Shown one piece after another: positions 21,084-33,617 of a DNA stretch of 64,000 nt. The stretch comes from Plasmopara viticola (Eukaryota > Oomycota > Peronosporomycetes > Peronosporales > Peronosporaceae). Made by a program: the position numbers and the translations under genes. The stretch lies in the NCBI GenBank assembly GCA_001695595.3, contig MBPM02000009.1, positions 1 to 64,000 of the forward strand. The letters are read 5' to 3'. The notes beneath the pieces are model-generated. The model was not told the origin of the DNA. It searched no databases and was given only the letters and a program-made list of their open reading frames with translations. Positions within the stretch are counted from its first letter, which is position 1, and every line of letters begins with the position of its first letter.

Positions 21084-21364
21084 ACCGAACCGGTAATCGC
21101 AAACCCAACTTCTTATTTATAAAGAATATCATCAGCGTGGGCTTGCTCGTTTTCGTGATGCACTAATGCTACGACGATGCCGATCTTTCACTCCTTATAG
21201 AGCTGCTGATATGACCATAAAACAATTTGAAGTATACCGTTCGTACAAAGTGAAATTGATAGCTGACCCTTCCTTAAGCATCTACCAAGCCAGCAAGATT
21301 ACACAAAGCGCTTAGAAACAAATTTAGCAAAATGAAATTTCCATTAAAATAGGGAGCAGAAATA

Positions 21365-21436
21365 GGGCCTTGCCGGAGATCGAATCCGGGACCTCTCGCA
21401 CCCTAAGCGAGAATCATACCACTAGACCACAAGGCC
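21365..21436 (-). tRNA. tRNA-Pro(AGG) copy 63
   Basis: 5' flank B, unit 345 bp. Confidence 0.93.
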
Positions 21437-21709
21437 ACCGAACCGGTATATCGCAAACCCAACTTCTTATATATAAACAATATCATCAGCGTGGGCTTGA
21501 TCTTATTTCTGATCTGCTGATGCTACAACAGTGCCAATCTTTCACTCCTTACAGAGCTGCTGATGTGACCATGATAAAATTTGAAGTATACCATTCGTCT
21601 AAAGTTAAATTGATAATTAACCCTTCCTTAAGCACCAGCCAAGCCAGCAAGATTGCACAGAAACAAAAATTGCAGAATGACATTTTCACTAAAATAGGGA
21701 GCTGCAATA

Positions 21710-21781
21710 GGGCCTTGCCGGAGATCGAATCCGGGACCTCTCGCACCCTAAGCGAGAATCATACCACTAGACCACAAGGCC
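21710..21781 (-). tRNA. tRNA-Pro(AGG) copy 64
   Basis: 5' flank A, unit 354 bp. Confidence 0.93.
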
Positions 21782-22063
21782 ACCGAACCGGTAAATCGCA
21801 AACCCAACTTCTTATTTATAAAGAATATCATCAGCGTGGGCTTGCTCGTTTTCGTGATGCACTAATGCTACGACGATGCCGATCTTTCACTCCTTATAGA
21901 GCTGCTGATATGACCATAAAACAATTTGAAGTATACCGTTCGTACAAAGTGAAATTGATAGCTGACCCTTCCTTAAGCATCTACCAAGCCAGCAAGATTA
22001 CACAAAGCGCTTAGAAACAAATTTAGCAAAATGAAATTTCCATTAAAATAGGGAGCAGAAATA

Positions 22064-22135
22064 GGGCCTTGCCGGAGATCGAATCCGGGACCTCTCGCAC
22101 CCTAAGCGAGAATCATACCACTAGACCACAAGGCC
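22064..22135 (-). tRNA. tRNA-Pro(AGG) copy 65
   Basis: 5' flank B, unit 345 bp. Confidence 0.93.
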
Positions 22136-22408
22136 ACCGAACCGGTATATCGCAAACCCAACTTCTTATATATAAACAATATCATCAGCGTGGGCTTGAT
22201 CTTATTTCTGATCTGCTGATGCTACAACAGTGCCAATCTTTCACTCCTTACAGAGCTGCTGATGTGACCATGATAAAATTTGAAGTATACCATTCGTCTA
22301 AAGTTAAATTGATAATTAACCCTTCCTTAAGCACCAGCCAAGCCAGCAAGATTGCACAGAAACAAAAATTGCAGAATGACATTTTCACTAAAATAGGGAG
22401 CTGCAATA

Positions 22409-22480
22409 GGGCCTTGCCGGAGATCGAATCCGGGACCTCTCGCACCCTAAGCGAGAATCATACCACTAGACCACAAGGCC
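22409..22480 (-). tRNA. tRNA-Pro(AGG) copy 66
   Basis: 5' flank A, unit 353 bp. Confidence 0.93.
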
Positions 22481-22761
22481 ACCGAACCGGTAATCGCAAA
22501 CCCAACTTCTTATTTATAAAGAATATCATCAGCGTGGGCTTGCTCGTTTTCGTGATGCACTAATGCTACGACGATGCCGATCTTTCACTCCTTATAGAGC
22601 TGCTGATATGACCATAAAACAATTTGAAGTATACCGTTCGTACAAAGTGAAATTGATAGCTGACCCTTCCTTAAGCATCTACCAAGCCAGCAAGATTACA
22701 CAAAGCGCTTAGAAACAAATTTAGCAAAATGAAATTTCCATTAAAATAGGGAGCAGAAATA

Positions 22762-22833
22762 GGGCCTTGCCGGAGATCGAATCCGGGACCTCTCGCACCC
22801 TAAGCGAGAATCATACCACTAGACCACAAGGCC
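22762..22833 (-). tRNA. tRNA-Pro(AGG) copy 67
   Basis: 5' flank B, unit 342 bp. Confidence 0.93.
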
Positions 22834-23103
22834 ACCGAACCGGTATATCGCAAACCCAACTTCTTATATATAAACAATATCATCAGCGTGGGCTTGATCT
22901 TATTTCTGATCTGCTGATGCTACAACAGTGCCAATCTTTCACTCCTTACAGAGCTGCTGATGACCATGATAAAATTTGAAGTATACCATTCGTCTAAAGT
23001 TAAATTGATAATTAACCCTTCCTTAAGCACCAGCCAAGCCAGCAAGATTGCACAGAAACAAAAATTGCAGAATGAATTTTCACTAAAATAGGGAGCTGCA
23101 ATA

Positions 23104-23175
23104 GGGCCTTGCCGGAGATCGAATCCGGGACCTCTCGCACCCTAAGCGAGAATCATACCACTAGACCACAAGGCC
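23104..23175 (-). tRNA. tRNA-Pro(AGG) copy 68
   Basis: 5' flank A, unit 351 bp. Confidence 0.93.
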
Positions 23176-23454
23176 ACCGAACCGGTAATCGCAAACCCAA
23201 CTTCTTATTTATAAAGAATATCATCAGCGTGGGCTTGCTCGTTTTCGTGATGCACTAATGCTACGACGATGCCGATCTTTCACTCCTTATAGAGCTGCTG
23301 ATATGACCATAAAAATTTGAAGTATACCGTTCGTACAAAGTGAAATTGATAGCTGACCCTTCCTTAAGCATCTACCAAGCCAGCAAGATTACACAAAGCG
23401 CTTAGAAACAAATTTAGCAAAATGAAATTTCCATTAAAATAGGGAGCAGAAATA

Positions 23455-23526
23455 GGGCCTTGCCGGAGATCGAATCCGGGACCTCTCGCACCCTAAGCGA
23501 GAATCATACCACTAGACCACAAGGCC
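23455..23526 (-). tRNA. tRNA-Pro(AGG) copy 69
   Basis: 5' flank B with A-like end, unit 335 bp. Confidence 0.93.
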
Positions 23527-23789
23527 ACCGAACCGGTATATCGCAAACCCAACTTCTTATATATAAACAATATCATCAGCGTGGGCTTGATCTTTTTCTG
23601 ATGCTGATGCTACACGATGCCATCTTTCACTCCTTACAGAGCTGCTGATGACCATAAAAATTTGAAGTATACCATTCGTCTAAAGTTAAATTGATAATTA
23701 CCCTTCCTTAAGCACCCAAGCCAGCAAGATTACACAAAGCGCAGAAACAAATTGCAAATGAATTTCCATTAAAATAGGGAGCAGAAATA

Positions 23790-23861
23790 GGGCCTTGCCG
23801 GAGATCGAATCCGGGACCTCTCGCACCCTAAGCGAGAATCATACCACTAGACCACAAGGCC
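23790..23861 (-). tRNA. tRNA-Pro(AGG) copy 70
   Basis: 5' flank B, unit 341 bp; BB phase slip. Confidence 0.93.
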
Positions 23862-24130
23862 ACCGAACCGGTATATCGCAAACCCAACTTCTTATATAAA
23901 CAATATCATCAGCGTGGGCTTGATCTTATTTCTGATCTGCTGATGCTACAACATGCCAATCTTTCACTCCTTACAGAGCTGCTGATGTGACCATGATAAA
24001 ATTTGAAGTATACCATTCGTCTAAAGTTAAATTGATAATTAACCCTTCCTTAAGCACCAGCCAAGCCAGCAAGATTGCACAGAAAAAAAAATTGCAGAAT
24101 GAATTTTCACTAAAATAGGGAGCTGCAATA

Positions 24131-24202
24131 GGGCCTTGCCGGAGATCGAATCCGGGACCTCTCGCACCCTAAGCGAGAATCATACCACTAGACCACAAGG
24201 CC
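24131..24202 (-). tRNA. tRNA-Pro(AGG) copy 71
   Basis: 5' flank A, unit 354 bp. Confidence 0.93.
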
Positions 24203-24484
24203 ACCGAACCGGTAAATCGCAAACCCAACTTCTTATTTATAAAGAATATCATCAGCGTGGGCTTGCTCGTTTTCGTGATGCACTAATGCTACGACGATGC
24301 CGATCTTTCACTCCTTATAGAGCTGCTGATATGACCATAAAACAATTTGAAGTATACCGTTCGTACAAAGTGAAATTGATAGCTGACCCTTCCTTAAGCA
24401 TCTACCAAGCCAGCAAGATTACACAAAGCGCTTAGAAACAAATTTAGCAAAATGAAATTTCCATTAAAATAGGGAGCTGCAATA

Positions 24485-24556
24485 GGGCCTTGCCGGAGAT
24501 CGAATCCGGGACCTCTCGCACCCTAAGCGAGAATCATACCACTAGACCACAAGGCC
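24485..24556 (-). tRNA. tRNA-Pro(AGG) copy 72
   Basis: 5' flank B, unit 340 bp. Confidence 0.93.
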
Positions 24557-24824
24557 ACCGAACCGGTATCGCAAACCCAACTTCTTATATATAAACAATA
24601 TCATCAGCGTGGGCTTGATCTTATTTCTGATCTGCTGATGCTACAACAGTGCCAATCTTTCACTCCTTACAGAGCTGCTGATGTGACCATGATAAAATTT
24701 GAAGTATACCATTCGTCTAAAGTTAAATTGATAATTAACCCTTCCTTAAGCACCAGCCAAGCCAGCAAGATTGCACAGAAACAAAAATTGCAAATGAATT
24801 TCACTAAAATAGGGAGCTGCAATA

Positions 24825-24896
24825 GGGCCTTGCCGGAGATCGAATCCGGGACCTCTCGCACCCTAAGCGAGAATCATACCACTAGACCACAAGGCC
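24825..24896 (-). tRNA. tRNA-Pro(AGG) copy 73
   Basis: 5' flank A, unit 351 bp. Confidence 0.93.
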
Positions 24897-25175
24897 ACCG
24901 AACCGGTAATCGCAAACCCAACTTCTTATTTATAAAAATATCATCAGCGTGGGCTTGCTCGTTTTCGTGATGCACTAATGCTACGACGATGCCGATCTTT
25001 CACTCCTTATAGAGCTGCTGATATGACCATAAACAATTTGAAGTATACCGTTCGTACAAAGTGAAATTGATAGCTGACCCTTCCTTAAGCATCTACCAAG
25101 CCAGCAAGATTACACAAAGCGCTTAGAAACAAATTTAGCAAAATGAAATTTCCATTAAAATAGGGAGCAGAAATA

Positions 25176-25247
25176 GGGCCTTGCCGGAGATCGAATCCGG
25201 GACCTCTCGCACCCTAAGCGAGAATCATACCACTAGACCACAAGGCC
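25176..25247 (-). tRNA. tRNA-Pro(AGG) copy 74
   Basis: 5' flank B, unit 343 bp. Confidence 0.93.
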
Positions 25248-25518
25248 ACCGAACCGGTATATCGCAAACCCAACTTCTTATATATAAACATATCATCAGC
25301 GTGGGCTTGATCTTATTTCTGATCTGCTGATGCTACAACATGCCAATCTTTCACTCCTTACAGAGCTGCTGATGTGACCATGATAAAATTTGAAGTATAC
25401 CATTCGTCTAAAGTTAAATTGATAATTAACCCTTCCTTAAGCACCAGCCAAGCCAGCAAGATTGCACAGAAACAAAAATTGCAGAATGACATTTTCACTA
25501 AAATAGGGAGCTGCAATA

Positions 25519-25590
25519 GGGCCTTGCCGGAGATCGAATCCGGGACCTCTCGCACCCTAAGCGAGAATCATACCACTAGACCACAAGGCC
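25519..25590 (-). tRNA. tRNA-Pro(AGG) copy 75
   Basis: 5' flank A, unit 349 bp. Confidence 0.93.
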
Positions 25591-25867
25591 ACCGAACCGG
25601 TAATCGCAAACCCAACTTCTTATATAAAGAATATCATCAGCGTGGGCTTGCTCGTTTTCGTGATGCACTAATGCTACGACGATGCCGATCTTTCACTCCT
25701 TATAGAGCTGCTGATATGACCATAAAAATTTGAAGTATACCGTTCGTACAAAGTGAAATTGATAGCTGACCCTTCCTTAAGCATCTACCAAGCCAGCAAG
25801 ATTACACAAAGCGCTTAGAAACAAATTTAGCAAAATGAAATTTCCATTAAAATAGGGAGCAGAAATA

Positions 25868-25939
25868 GGGCCTTGCCGGAGATCGAATCCGGGACCTCTC
25901 GCACCCTAAGCGAGAATCATACCACTAGACCACAAGGCC
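25868..25939 (-). tRNA. tRNA-Pro(AGG) copy 76
   Basis: 5' flank B, unit 341 bp. Confidence 0.93.
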
Positions 25940-26208
25940 ACCGAACCGGTATATCGCAAACCCAACTTCTTATATAAACAATATCATCAGCGTGGGCTTG
26001 ATCTTATTTCTGATCTGCTGATGCTACAACATGCCAATCTTTCACTCCTTACAGAGCTGCTGATGTGACCATGATAAAATTTGAAGTATACCATTCGTCT
26101 AAAGTTAAATTGATAATTAACCCTTCCTTAAGCACCAGCCAAGCCAGCAAGATTGCACAGAAACAAAAATTGCAGAATGAATTTTCACTAAAATAGGGAG
26201 CTGCAATA

Positions 26209-26280
26209 GGGCCTTGCCGGAGATCGAATCCGGGACCTCTCGCACCCTAAGCGAGAATCATACCACTAGACCACAAGGCC
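26209..26280 (-). tRNA. tRNA-Pro(AGG) copy 77
   Basis: 5' flank A, unit 353 bp. Confidence 0.93.
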
Positions 26281-26561
26281 ACCGAACCGGTAATCGCAAA
26301 CCCAACTTCTTATTTATAAAGAATATCATCAGCGTGGGCTTGCTCGTTTTCGTGATGCACTAATGCTACGACGATGCCGATCTTTCACTCCTTACAGAGC
26401 TGCTGATATGACCATAAAACAATTTGAAGTATACCGTTCGTACAAAGTGAAATTGATAGCTGACCCTTCCTTAAGCATCTACCAAGCCAGCAAGATTACA
26501 CAAAGCGCTTAGAAACAAATTTAGCAAAATGAAATTTCCATTAAAATAGGGAGCAGAAATA

Positions 26562-26633
26562 GGGCCTTGCCGGAGATCGAATCCGGGACCTCTCGCACCC
26601 TAAGCGAGAATCATACCACTAGACCACAAGGCC
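26562..26633 (-). tRNA. tRNA-Pro(AGG) copy 78
   Basis: 5' flank B, unit 344 bp. Confidence 0.93.
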
Positions 26634-26905
26634 ACCGAACCGGTATATCGCAAACCCAACTTCTTATATATAAACAATATCATCAGCGTGGGCTTGATCT
26701 TATTTCTGATCTGCTGATGCTACAACATGCCAATCTTTCACTCCTTACAGAGCTGCTGATGTGACCATGATAAAATTTGAAGTATACCATTCGTCTAAAG
26801 TTAAATTGATAATTAACCCTTCCTTAAGCACCAGCCAAGCCAGCAAGATTGCACAGAAACAAAAATTGCAGAATGACATTTTCACTAAAATAGGGAGCTG
26901 CAATA

Positions 26906-26977
26906 GGGCCTTGCCGGAGATCGAATCCGGGACCTCTCGCACCCTAAGCGAGAATCATACCACTAGACCACAAGGCC
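26906..26977 (-). tRNA. tRNA-Pro(AGG) copy 79
   Basis: 5' flank A, unit 349 bp. Confidence 0.93.
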
Positions 26978-27254
26978 ACCGAACCGGTAATCGCAAACCC
27001 AACTTCTTATTTATAAAGAATATCATCAGCGTGGGCTTGCTCGTTTTCGTGATGCACTAATGCTACGACGATGCCGATCTTTCACTCCTTATAGAGCTGC
27101 TGATATGACCATAAAAATTTGAAGTATACCGTTCGTACAAAGTGAAATTGATAGCTGACCCTTCCTTAAGCATCTACCAAGCCAGCAAGATTACACAAAG
27201 CGCTAAAACAAATTTAGCAAAATGAAATTTCCATTAAAATAGGGAGCAGAAATA

Positions 27255-27326
27255 GGGCCTTGCCGGAGATCGAATCCGGGACCTCTCGCACCCTAAGCGA
27301 GAATCATACCACTAGACCACAAGGCC
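27255..27326 (-). tRNA. tRNA-Pro(AGG) copy 80
   Basis: 5' flank B, unit 345 bp. Confidence 0.93.
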
Positions 27327-27599
27327 ACCGAACCGGTATATCGCAAACCCAACTTCTTATATATAAACAATATCATCAGCGTGGGCTTGATCTTATTTCT
27401 GATCTGCTGATGCTACAACAGTGCCAATCTTTCACTCCTTACAGAGCTGCTGATGTGACCATGATAAAATTTGAAGTATACCATTCGTCTAAAGTTAAAT
27501 TGATAATTAACCCTTCCTTAAGCACCAGCCAAGCCAGCAAGATTGCACAGAAACAAAAATTGCAGAATGACATTTTCACTAAAATAGGGAGCTGCAATA

Positions 27600-27671
27600 G
27601 GGCCTTGCCGGAGATCGAATCCGGGACCTCTCGCACCCTAAGCGAGAATCATACCACTAGACCACAAGGCC
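27600..27671 (-). tRNA. tRNA-Pro(AGG) copy 81
   Basis: 5' flank A, unit 353 bp. Confidence 0.93.
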
Positions 27672-27952
27672 ACCGAACCGGTAATCGCAAACCCAACTTC
27701 TTATTTATAAAGAATATCATCAGCGTGGGCTTGCTCGTTTTCGTGATGCACTAATGCTACGACGATGCCGATCTTTCACTCCTTATAGAGCTGCTGATAT
27801 GACCATAAAACAATTTGAAGTATACCGTTCGTACAAAGTGAAATTGATAGCTGACCCTTCCTTAAGCATCTACCAAGCCAGCAAGATTACACAAAGCGCT
27901 TAGAAACAAATTTAGCAAAATGAAATTTCCATTAAAATAGGGAGCAGAAATA

Positions 27953-28024
27953 GGGCCTTGCCGGAGATCGAATCCGGGACCTCTCGCACCCTAAGCGAGA
28001 ATCATACCACTAGACCACAAGGCC
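27953..28024 (-). tRNA. tRNA-Pro(AGG) copy 82
   Basis: 5' flank B, unit 342 bp. Confidence 0.93.
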
Positions 28025-28294
28025 ACCGAACCGGTATATCGCAAACCCAACTTCTTATATAAACAATATCATCAGCGTGGGCTTGATCTTATTTCTGATC
28101 TGCTGATGCTACAACATGCCAATCTTTCACTCCTTACAGAGCTGCTGATGTGACCATGATAAAATTTGAAGTATACCATTCGTCTAAAGTTAAATTGATA
28201 ATTAACCCTTCCTTAAGCACCAGCCAAGCCAGCAAGATTGCACAGAAACAAAAATTGCAGAATGACATTTTCACTAAAATAGGGAGCTGCAATA

Positions 28295-28366
28295 GGGCCT
28301 TGCCGGAGATCGAATCCGGGACCTCTCGCACCCTAAGCGAGAATCATACCACTAGACCACAAGGCC
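28295..28366 (-). tRNA. tRNA-Pro(AGG) copy 83, duplicated promoter flank
   Basis: Gene intact. The class A promoter-proximal flank is present twice (28382-28434 and 28435 onward), putting two TATA boxes upstream about 50 bp apart. Unit 408 bp. Confidence 0.92.
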
Positions 28367-28702
28367 ACCGAACCGGTATATTCGCAAACCCAAGCTTCTT
28401 ATTTATAAAGAATATCAGATCAGCGTAATCTTGCTCGCAAACCCAACTTCTTATTTATAAAGAATATCATCAGCGTGGGCTTGCTCGTTTTCGTGATGCA
28501 CTAATGCTACGACGATGCCGATCTTTCACTCCTTATAGAGCTGCTGATATGACCATAAAACAATTTGAAGTATACCGTTCGTACAAAGTGAAATTGATAG
28601 CTGACCCTTCCTTAAGCATCTACCAAGCCAGCAAGATTACACAAAGCGCTTAGAAACAAATTTAGCAAAATGAAATTTCCATTAAAATAGGGAGCAGAAA
28701 TA

Positions 28703-28774
28703 GGGCCTTGCCGGAGATCGAATCCGGGACCTCTCGCACCCTAAGCGAGAATCATACCACTAGACCACAAGGCC
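28703..28774 (-). tRNA. tRNA-Pro(AGG) copy 84
   Basis: 5' flank B, unit 344 bp. Confidence 0.93.
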
Positions 28775-29046
28775 ACCGAACCGGTATATCGCAAACCCAA
28801 CTTCTTATATATAAACAATATCATCAGCGTGGGCTTGATCTTATTTCTGATCTGCTGATGCTACAACATGCCAATCTTTCACTCCTTACAGAGCTGCTGA
28901 TGTGACCATGATAAAATTTGAAGTATACCATTCGTCTAAAGTTAAATTGATAATTAACCCTTCCTTAAGCACCAGCCAAGCCAGCAAGATTGCACAGAAA
29001 CAAAAATTGCAGAATGACATTTTCACTAAAATAGGGAGCTGCAATA

Positions 29047-29118
29047 GGGCCTTGCCGGAGATCGAATCCGGGACCTCTCGCACCCTAAGCGAGAATCATA
29101 CCACTAGACCACAAGGCC
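29047..29118 (-). tRNA. tRNA-Pro(AGG) copy 85
   Basis: 5' flank A, unit 352 bp. Confidence 0.93.
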
Positions 29119-29398
29119 ACCGAACCGGTAATCGCAAACCCAACTTCTTATTTATAAAAATATCATCAGCGTGGGCTTGCTCGTTTTCGTGATGCACTAA
29201 TGCTACGACGATGCCGATCTTTCACTCCTTATAGAGCTGCTGATATGACCATAAAACAATTTGAAGTATACCGTTCGTACAAAGTGAAATTGATAGCTGA
29301 CCCTTCCTTAAGCATCTACCAAGCCAGCAAGATTACACAAAGCGCTTAGAAACAAATTTAGCAAAATGAAATTTCCATTAAAATAGGGAGCAGAAATA

Positions 29399-29470
29399 GG
29401 GCCTTGCCGGAGATCGAATCCGGGACCTCTCGCACCCTAAGCGAGAATCATACCACTAGACCACAAGGCC
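29399..29470 (-). tRNA. tRNA-Pro(AGG) copy 86
   Basis: 5' flank is a hybrid: class A TATA region, then class B body. Unit 342 bp. Confidence 0.93.
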
Positions 29471-29740
29471 ACCGAACCGGTATATCGCAAACCCAACTTC
29501 TTATTTATAAAGAATATCATCAGCGTGAGCTTGATCCTATTTCTGATCTGCTGATGCTACAAATGCCAATCTTCCACTCCTTACAGAGCTGCTGATGTGA
29601 CCATGATAAAATTTGAAGTATACCATTCGTCTAAAGTTAAATTGATAATTAACCCTTCCTTAAGCACCAGCCAAGCCAGCAAGATTGCACAGAAACAAAA
29701 ATTGCAAATGACATTTTCACTAAAATAGGGAGCTGCAATA

Positions 29741-29812
29741 GGGCCTTGCCGGAGATCGAATCCGGGACCTCTCGCACCCTAAGCGAGAATCATACCACTA
29801 GACCACAAGGCC
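29741..29812 (-). tRNA. tRNA-Pro(AGG) copy 87
   Basis: 5' flank A, unit 351 bp. Confidence 0.93.
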
Positions 29813-30091
29813 ACCGAACCGGTAATCGCAAACCCAACTTCTTATTTATAAAGAATATCATCAGCGTGGGCTTGCTCGTTTTCGTGATGCACTAATGCTA
29901 CGACGATGCCGATCTTTCACTCCTTAGAGCTGCTGATATGACCATAAAACAATTTGAAGTATACCGTTCGTACAAAGTGAAATTGATAGCTGACCCTTCC
30001 TTAAGCATCTACCAAGCCAGCAAGATTACACAAAGCGCTTAGAAACAAATTTAGCAAAATGAAATTTCCATTAAAATAGGGAGCAGAAATA

Positions 30092-30163
30092 GGGCCTTGC
30101 CGGAGATCGAATCCGGGACCTCTCGCACCCTAAGCGAGAATCATACCACTAGACCACAAGGCC
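30092..30163 (-). tRNA. tRNA-Pro(AGG) copy 88
   Basis: 5' flank B, unit 344 bp. Confidence 0.93.
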
Positions 30164-30435
30164 ACCGAACCGGTATATCGCAAACCCAACTTCTTATATA
30201 TAAACAATATCATCAGCGTGGGCTTGATCTTATTTCTGATCTGCTGATGCTACAACATGCCAATCTTTCACTCCTTACAGAGCTGCTGATGTGACCATGA
30301 TAAAATTTGAAGTATACCATTCGTCTAAAGTTAAATTGATAATTAACCCTTCCTTAAGCACCAGCCAAGCCAGCAAGATTGCACAGAAACAAAAATTGCA
30401 AAATGACATTTTCACTAAAATAGGGAGCTGCAATA

Positions 30436-30507
30436 GGGCCTTGCCGGAGATCGAATCCGGGACCTCTCGCACCCTAAGCGAGAATCATACCACTAGACCA
30501 CAAGGCC
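30436..30507 (-). tRNA. tRNA-Pro(AGG) copy 89
   Basis: 5' flank A, unit 352 bp. Confidence 0.93.
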
Positions 30508-30787
30508 ACCGAACCGGTAATCGCAAACCCAACTTCTTATTTATAAAGAATATCATCAGCGTGGGCTTGCTCGTTTTCGTGATGCACTAATGCTACGACG
30601 ATGCCGATCTTTCACTCCTTATAGAGCTGCTGATATGACCATAAACAATTTGAAGTATACCGTTCGTACAAAGTGAAATTGATAGCTGACCCTTCCTTAA
30701 GCATCTACCAAGCCAGCAAGATTACACAAAGCGCTTAGAAACAAATTTAGCAAAATGAAATTTCCATTAAAATAGGGAGCAGAAATA

Positions 30788-30859
30788 GGGCCTTGCCGGA
30801 GATCGAATCCGGGACCTCTCGCACCCTAAGCGAGAATCATACCACTAGACCACAAGGCC
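30788..30859 (-). tRNA. tRNA-Pro(AGG) copy 90
   Basis: 5' flank B, unit 342 bp. Confidence 0.93.
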
Positions 30860-31129
30860 ACCGAACCGGTATATCGCAAACCCAACTTCTTATATATAAA
30901 CAATATCATCAGCGTGGGCTTGATCTTATTTCTGATCTGCTGATGCTACAACATGCCAATCTTTCACTCCTTACAGAGCTGCTGATGTGACCATGATAAA
31001 ATTTGAAGTATACCATTCGTCTAAAGTTAAATTGATAATTAACCCTTCCTTAAGCACCAGCCAAGCCAGCAAGATTGCACAGAAACAAAAATTGCAAATG
31101 AATTTTCACTAAAATAGGGAGCTGCAATA

Positions 31130-31201
31130 GGGCCTTGCCGGAGATCGAATCCGGGACCTCTCGCACCCTAAGCGAGAATCATACCACTAGACCACAAGGC
31201 C
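31130..31201 (-). tRNA. tRNA-Pro(AGG) copy 91
   Basis: 5' flank A in the long 'ggtaaatcgc' form, unit 354 bp. Confidence 0.93.
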
Positions 31202-31483
31202 ACCGAACCGGTAAATCGCAAACCCAACTTCTTATTTATAAAGAATATCATCAGCGTGGGCTTGCTCGTTTTCGTGATGCACTAATGCTACGACGATGCC
31301 GATCTTTCACTCCTTATAGAGCTGCTGATATGACCATAAAACAATTTGAAGTATACCGTTCGTACAAAGTGAAATTGATAGCTGACCCTTCCTTAAGCAT
31401 CTACCAAGCCAGCAAGATTACACAAAGCGCTTAGAAACAAATTTAGCAAAATGAAATTTCCATTAAAATAGGGAGCAGAAATA

Positions 31484-31555
31484 GGGCCTTGCCGGAGATC
31501 GAATCCGGGACCTCTCGCACCCTAAGCGAGAATCATACCACTAGACCACAAGGCC
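31484..31555 (-). tRNA. tRNA-Pro(AGG) copy 92
   Basis: 5' flank B, unit 345 bp. Confidence 0.93.
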
Positions 31556-31828
31556 ACCGAACCGGTATATCGCAAACCCAACTTCTTATATATAAACAAT
31601 ATCATCAGCGTGGGCTTGATCTTATTTCTGATCTGCTGATGCTACAACAATGCCAATCTTTCACTCCTTACAGAGCTGCTGATGTGACCATGATAAAATT
31701 TGAAGTATACCATTCGTCTAAAGTTAAATTGATAATTAACCCTTCCTTAAGCACCAGCCAAGCCAGCAAGATTGCACAGAAACAAAAATTGCAGAATGAC
31801 ATTTTCACTAAAATAGGGAGCTGCAATA

Positions 31829-31900
31829 GGGCCTTGCCGGAGATCGAATCCGGGACCTCTCGCACCCTAAGCGAGAATCATACCACTAGACCACAAGGCC
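31829..31900 (-). tRNA. tRNA-Pro(AGG) copy 93
   Basis: 5' flank A, unit 353 bp. Confidence 0.93.
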
Positions 31901-32181
31901 ACCGAACCGGTAATCGCAAACCCAACTTCTTATTTATAAAGAATATCATCAGCGTGGGCTTGCTCGTTTTCGTGATGCACTAATGCTACGACGATGCCGA
32001 TCTTTCACTCCTTATAGAGCTGCTGATATGACCATAAAACAATTTGAAGTATACCGTTCGTACAAAGTGAAATTGATAGCTGACCCTTCCTTAAGCATCT
32101 ACCAAGCCAGCAAGATTACACAAAGCGCTTAGAAACAAATTTAGCAAAATGAAATTTCCATTAAAATAGGGAGCAGAAATA

Positions 32182-32253
32182 GGGCCTTGCCGGAGATCGA
32201 ATCCGGGACCTCTCGCACCCTAAGCGAGAATCATACCACTAGACCACAAGGCC
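32182..32253 (-). tRNA. tRNA-Pro(AGG) copy 94
   Basis: 5' flank B, unit 337 bp. Confidence 0.93.
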
Positions 32254-32518
32254 ACCGAACCGGTATATCGCAAACCCAACTTCTTATATAAACAATATCA
32301 TCAGCGTGGGCTTGATCTTATTTCTGATCTGCTGATGCTACAACATGCCAATCTTTCACTCCTTACAGAGCTGCTGATGTGACCATGATAAAATTTGAAG
32401 TATACCATTCGTCTAAAGTTAAATTGATAATTAACCCTTCCTTAAGCACCAGCCAAGCCAGCAAGATTGCACAGAAAAAAATTGCAAATGAATTTCACTA
32501 AAATAGGGAGCAGCAATA

Positions 32519-32590
32519 GGGCCTTGCCGGAGATCGAATCCGGGACCTCTCGCACCCTAAGCGAGAATCATACCACTAGACCACAAGGCC
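32519..32590 (-). tRNA. tRNA-Pro(AGG) copy 95
   Basis: 5' flank B, unit 341 bp; BB phase slip. Confidence 0.93.
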
Positions 32591-32859
32591 ACCGAACCGG
32601 TATATCGCAAACCCAACTTCTTATATATAAACAATATCATCAGCGTGGGCTTGATCTTATTTCTGATCTGCTGATGCTACAACATGCCAATCTTTCACTC
32701 CTTACAGAGCTGCTGATGTGACCATGATAAAATTTGAAGTATACCATTCGTCTAAAGTTAAATTGATAATTAACCCTTCCTTAAGCACCAGCCAAGCCAG
32801 CAAGATTGCACAGAAACAAAATTGCAAATGAATTTTCACTAAAATAGGGAGCTGCAATA

Positions 32860-32931
32860 GGGCCTTGCCGGAGATCGAATCCGGGACCTCTCGCACCCTA
32901 AGCGAGAATCATACCACTAGACCACAAGGCC
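32860..32931 (-). tRNA. tRNA-Pro(AGG) copy 96
   Basis: 5' flank A, unit 344 bp with several substitutions. Confidence 0.93.
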
Positions 32932-33203
32932 ACCGAACCGGTAATCGCAAACCCAACTTCTTATTTATAAAAATATCATCAGCGTGGGCTTGCTCGTTTT
33001 CGTGATGCACTAATGCTACGACGATGCCGATCTTTCGCTCCCTACAGAGCTGCTGGTATGACCATACAATTAGAAGTATACCGTTCGTACAAAGTGAAAT
33101 TGATAGCTGACCCTTCCTTAAGCATCTACCAAGCCAGCAAGATTACACAAAGCGCAGAAACAAATTGCAAAATGAAATTTCATTAAAATAGGGAGCAGAA
33201 ATA

Positions 33204-33275
33204 GGGCCTTGCCGGTAATCGAATCCGGGACCTCTCGCACCCTAAGCGAGAATCATACCACTAGACCACAAGGCC
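33204..33275 (-). tRNA. tRNA-Pro(AGG) copy 97, T-arm variant
   Basis: 'ta' replaces 'ag' at 33216-33217, so tRNA positions 60-61 become TA and position 53 faces A-A. This adds to the array-wide B-box departure. 5' flank B, unit 342 bp. Confidence 0.75.
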
Positions 33276-33545
33276 ACCGAACCGGTATATCGCAAACCCA
33301 ACTTCTTATATATAAACAATATCATCAGCGTGGGCTTGATCTTATTTCTGATCTGCTGATGCTACAACAATGCCAATCTTTCACTCCTTACAGAGCTGCT
33401 GATGTGACCATGATAAAATTTGAAGTATACCATTCGTCTAAAGTTAAATTGATAATTAACCCTTCCTTAAGCACCAGCCAAGCCAGCAAGATTGCACAGA
33501 AACAAAATTGCAAATGAATTTTCACTAAAATAGGGAGCTGCAATA

Positions 33546-33617
33546 GGGCCTTGCCGGAGATCGAATCCGGGACCTCTCGCACCCTAAGCGAGAATCATAC
33601 CACTAGACCACAAGGCC
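33546..33617 (-). tRNA. tRNA-Pro(AGG) copy 98
   Basis: 5' flank A, unit 357 bp. Confidence 0.93.
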
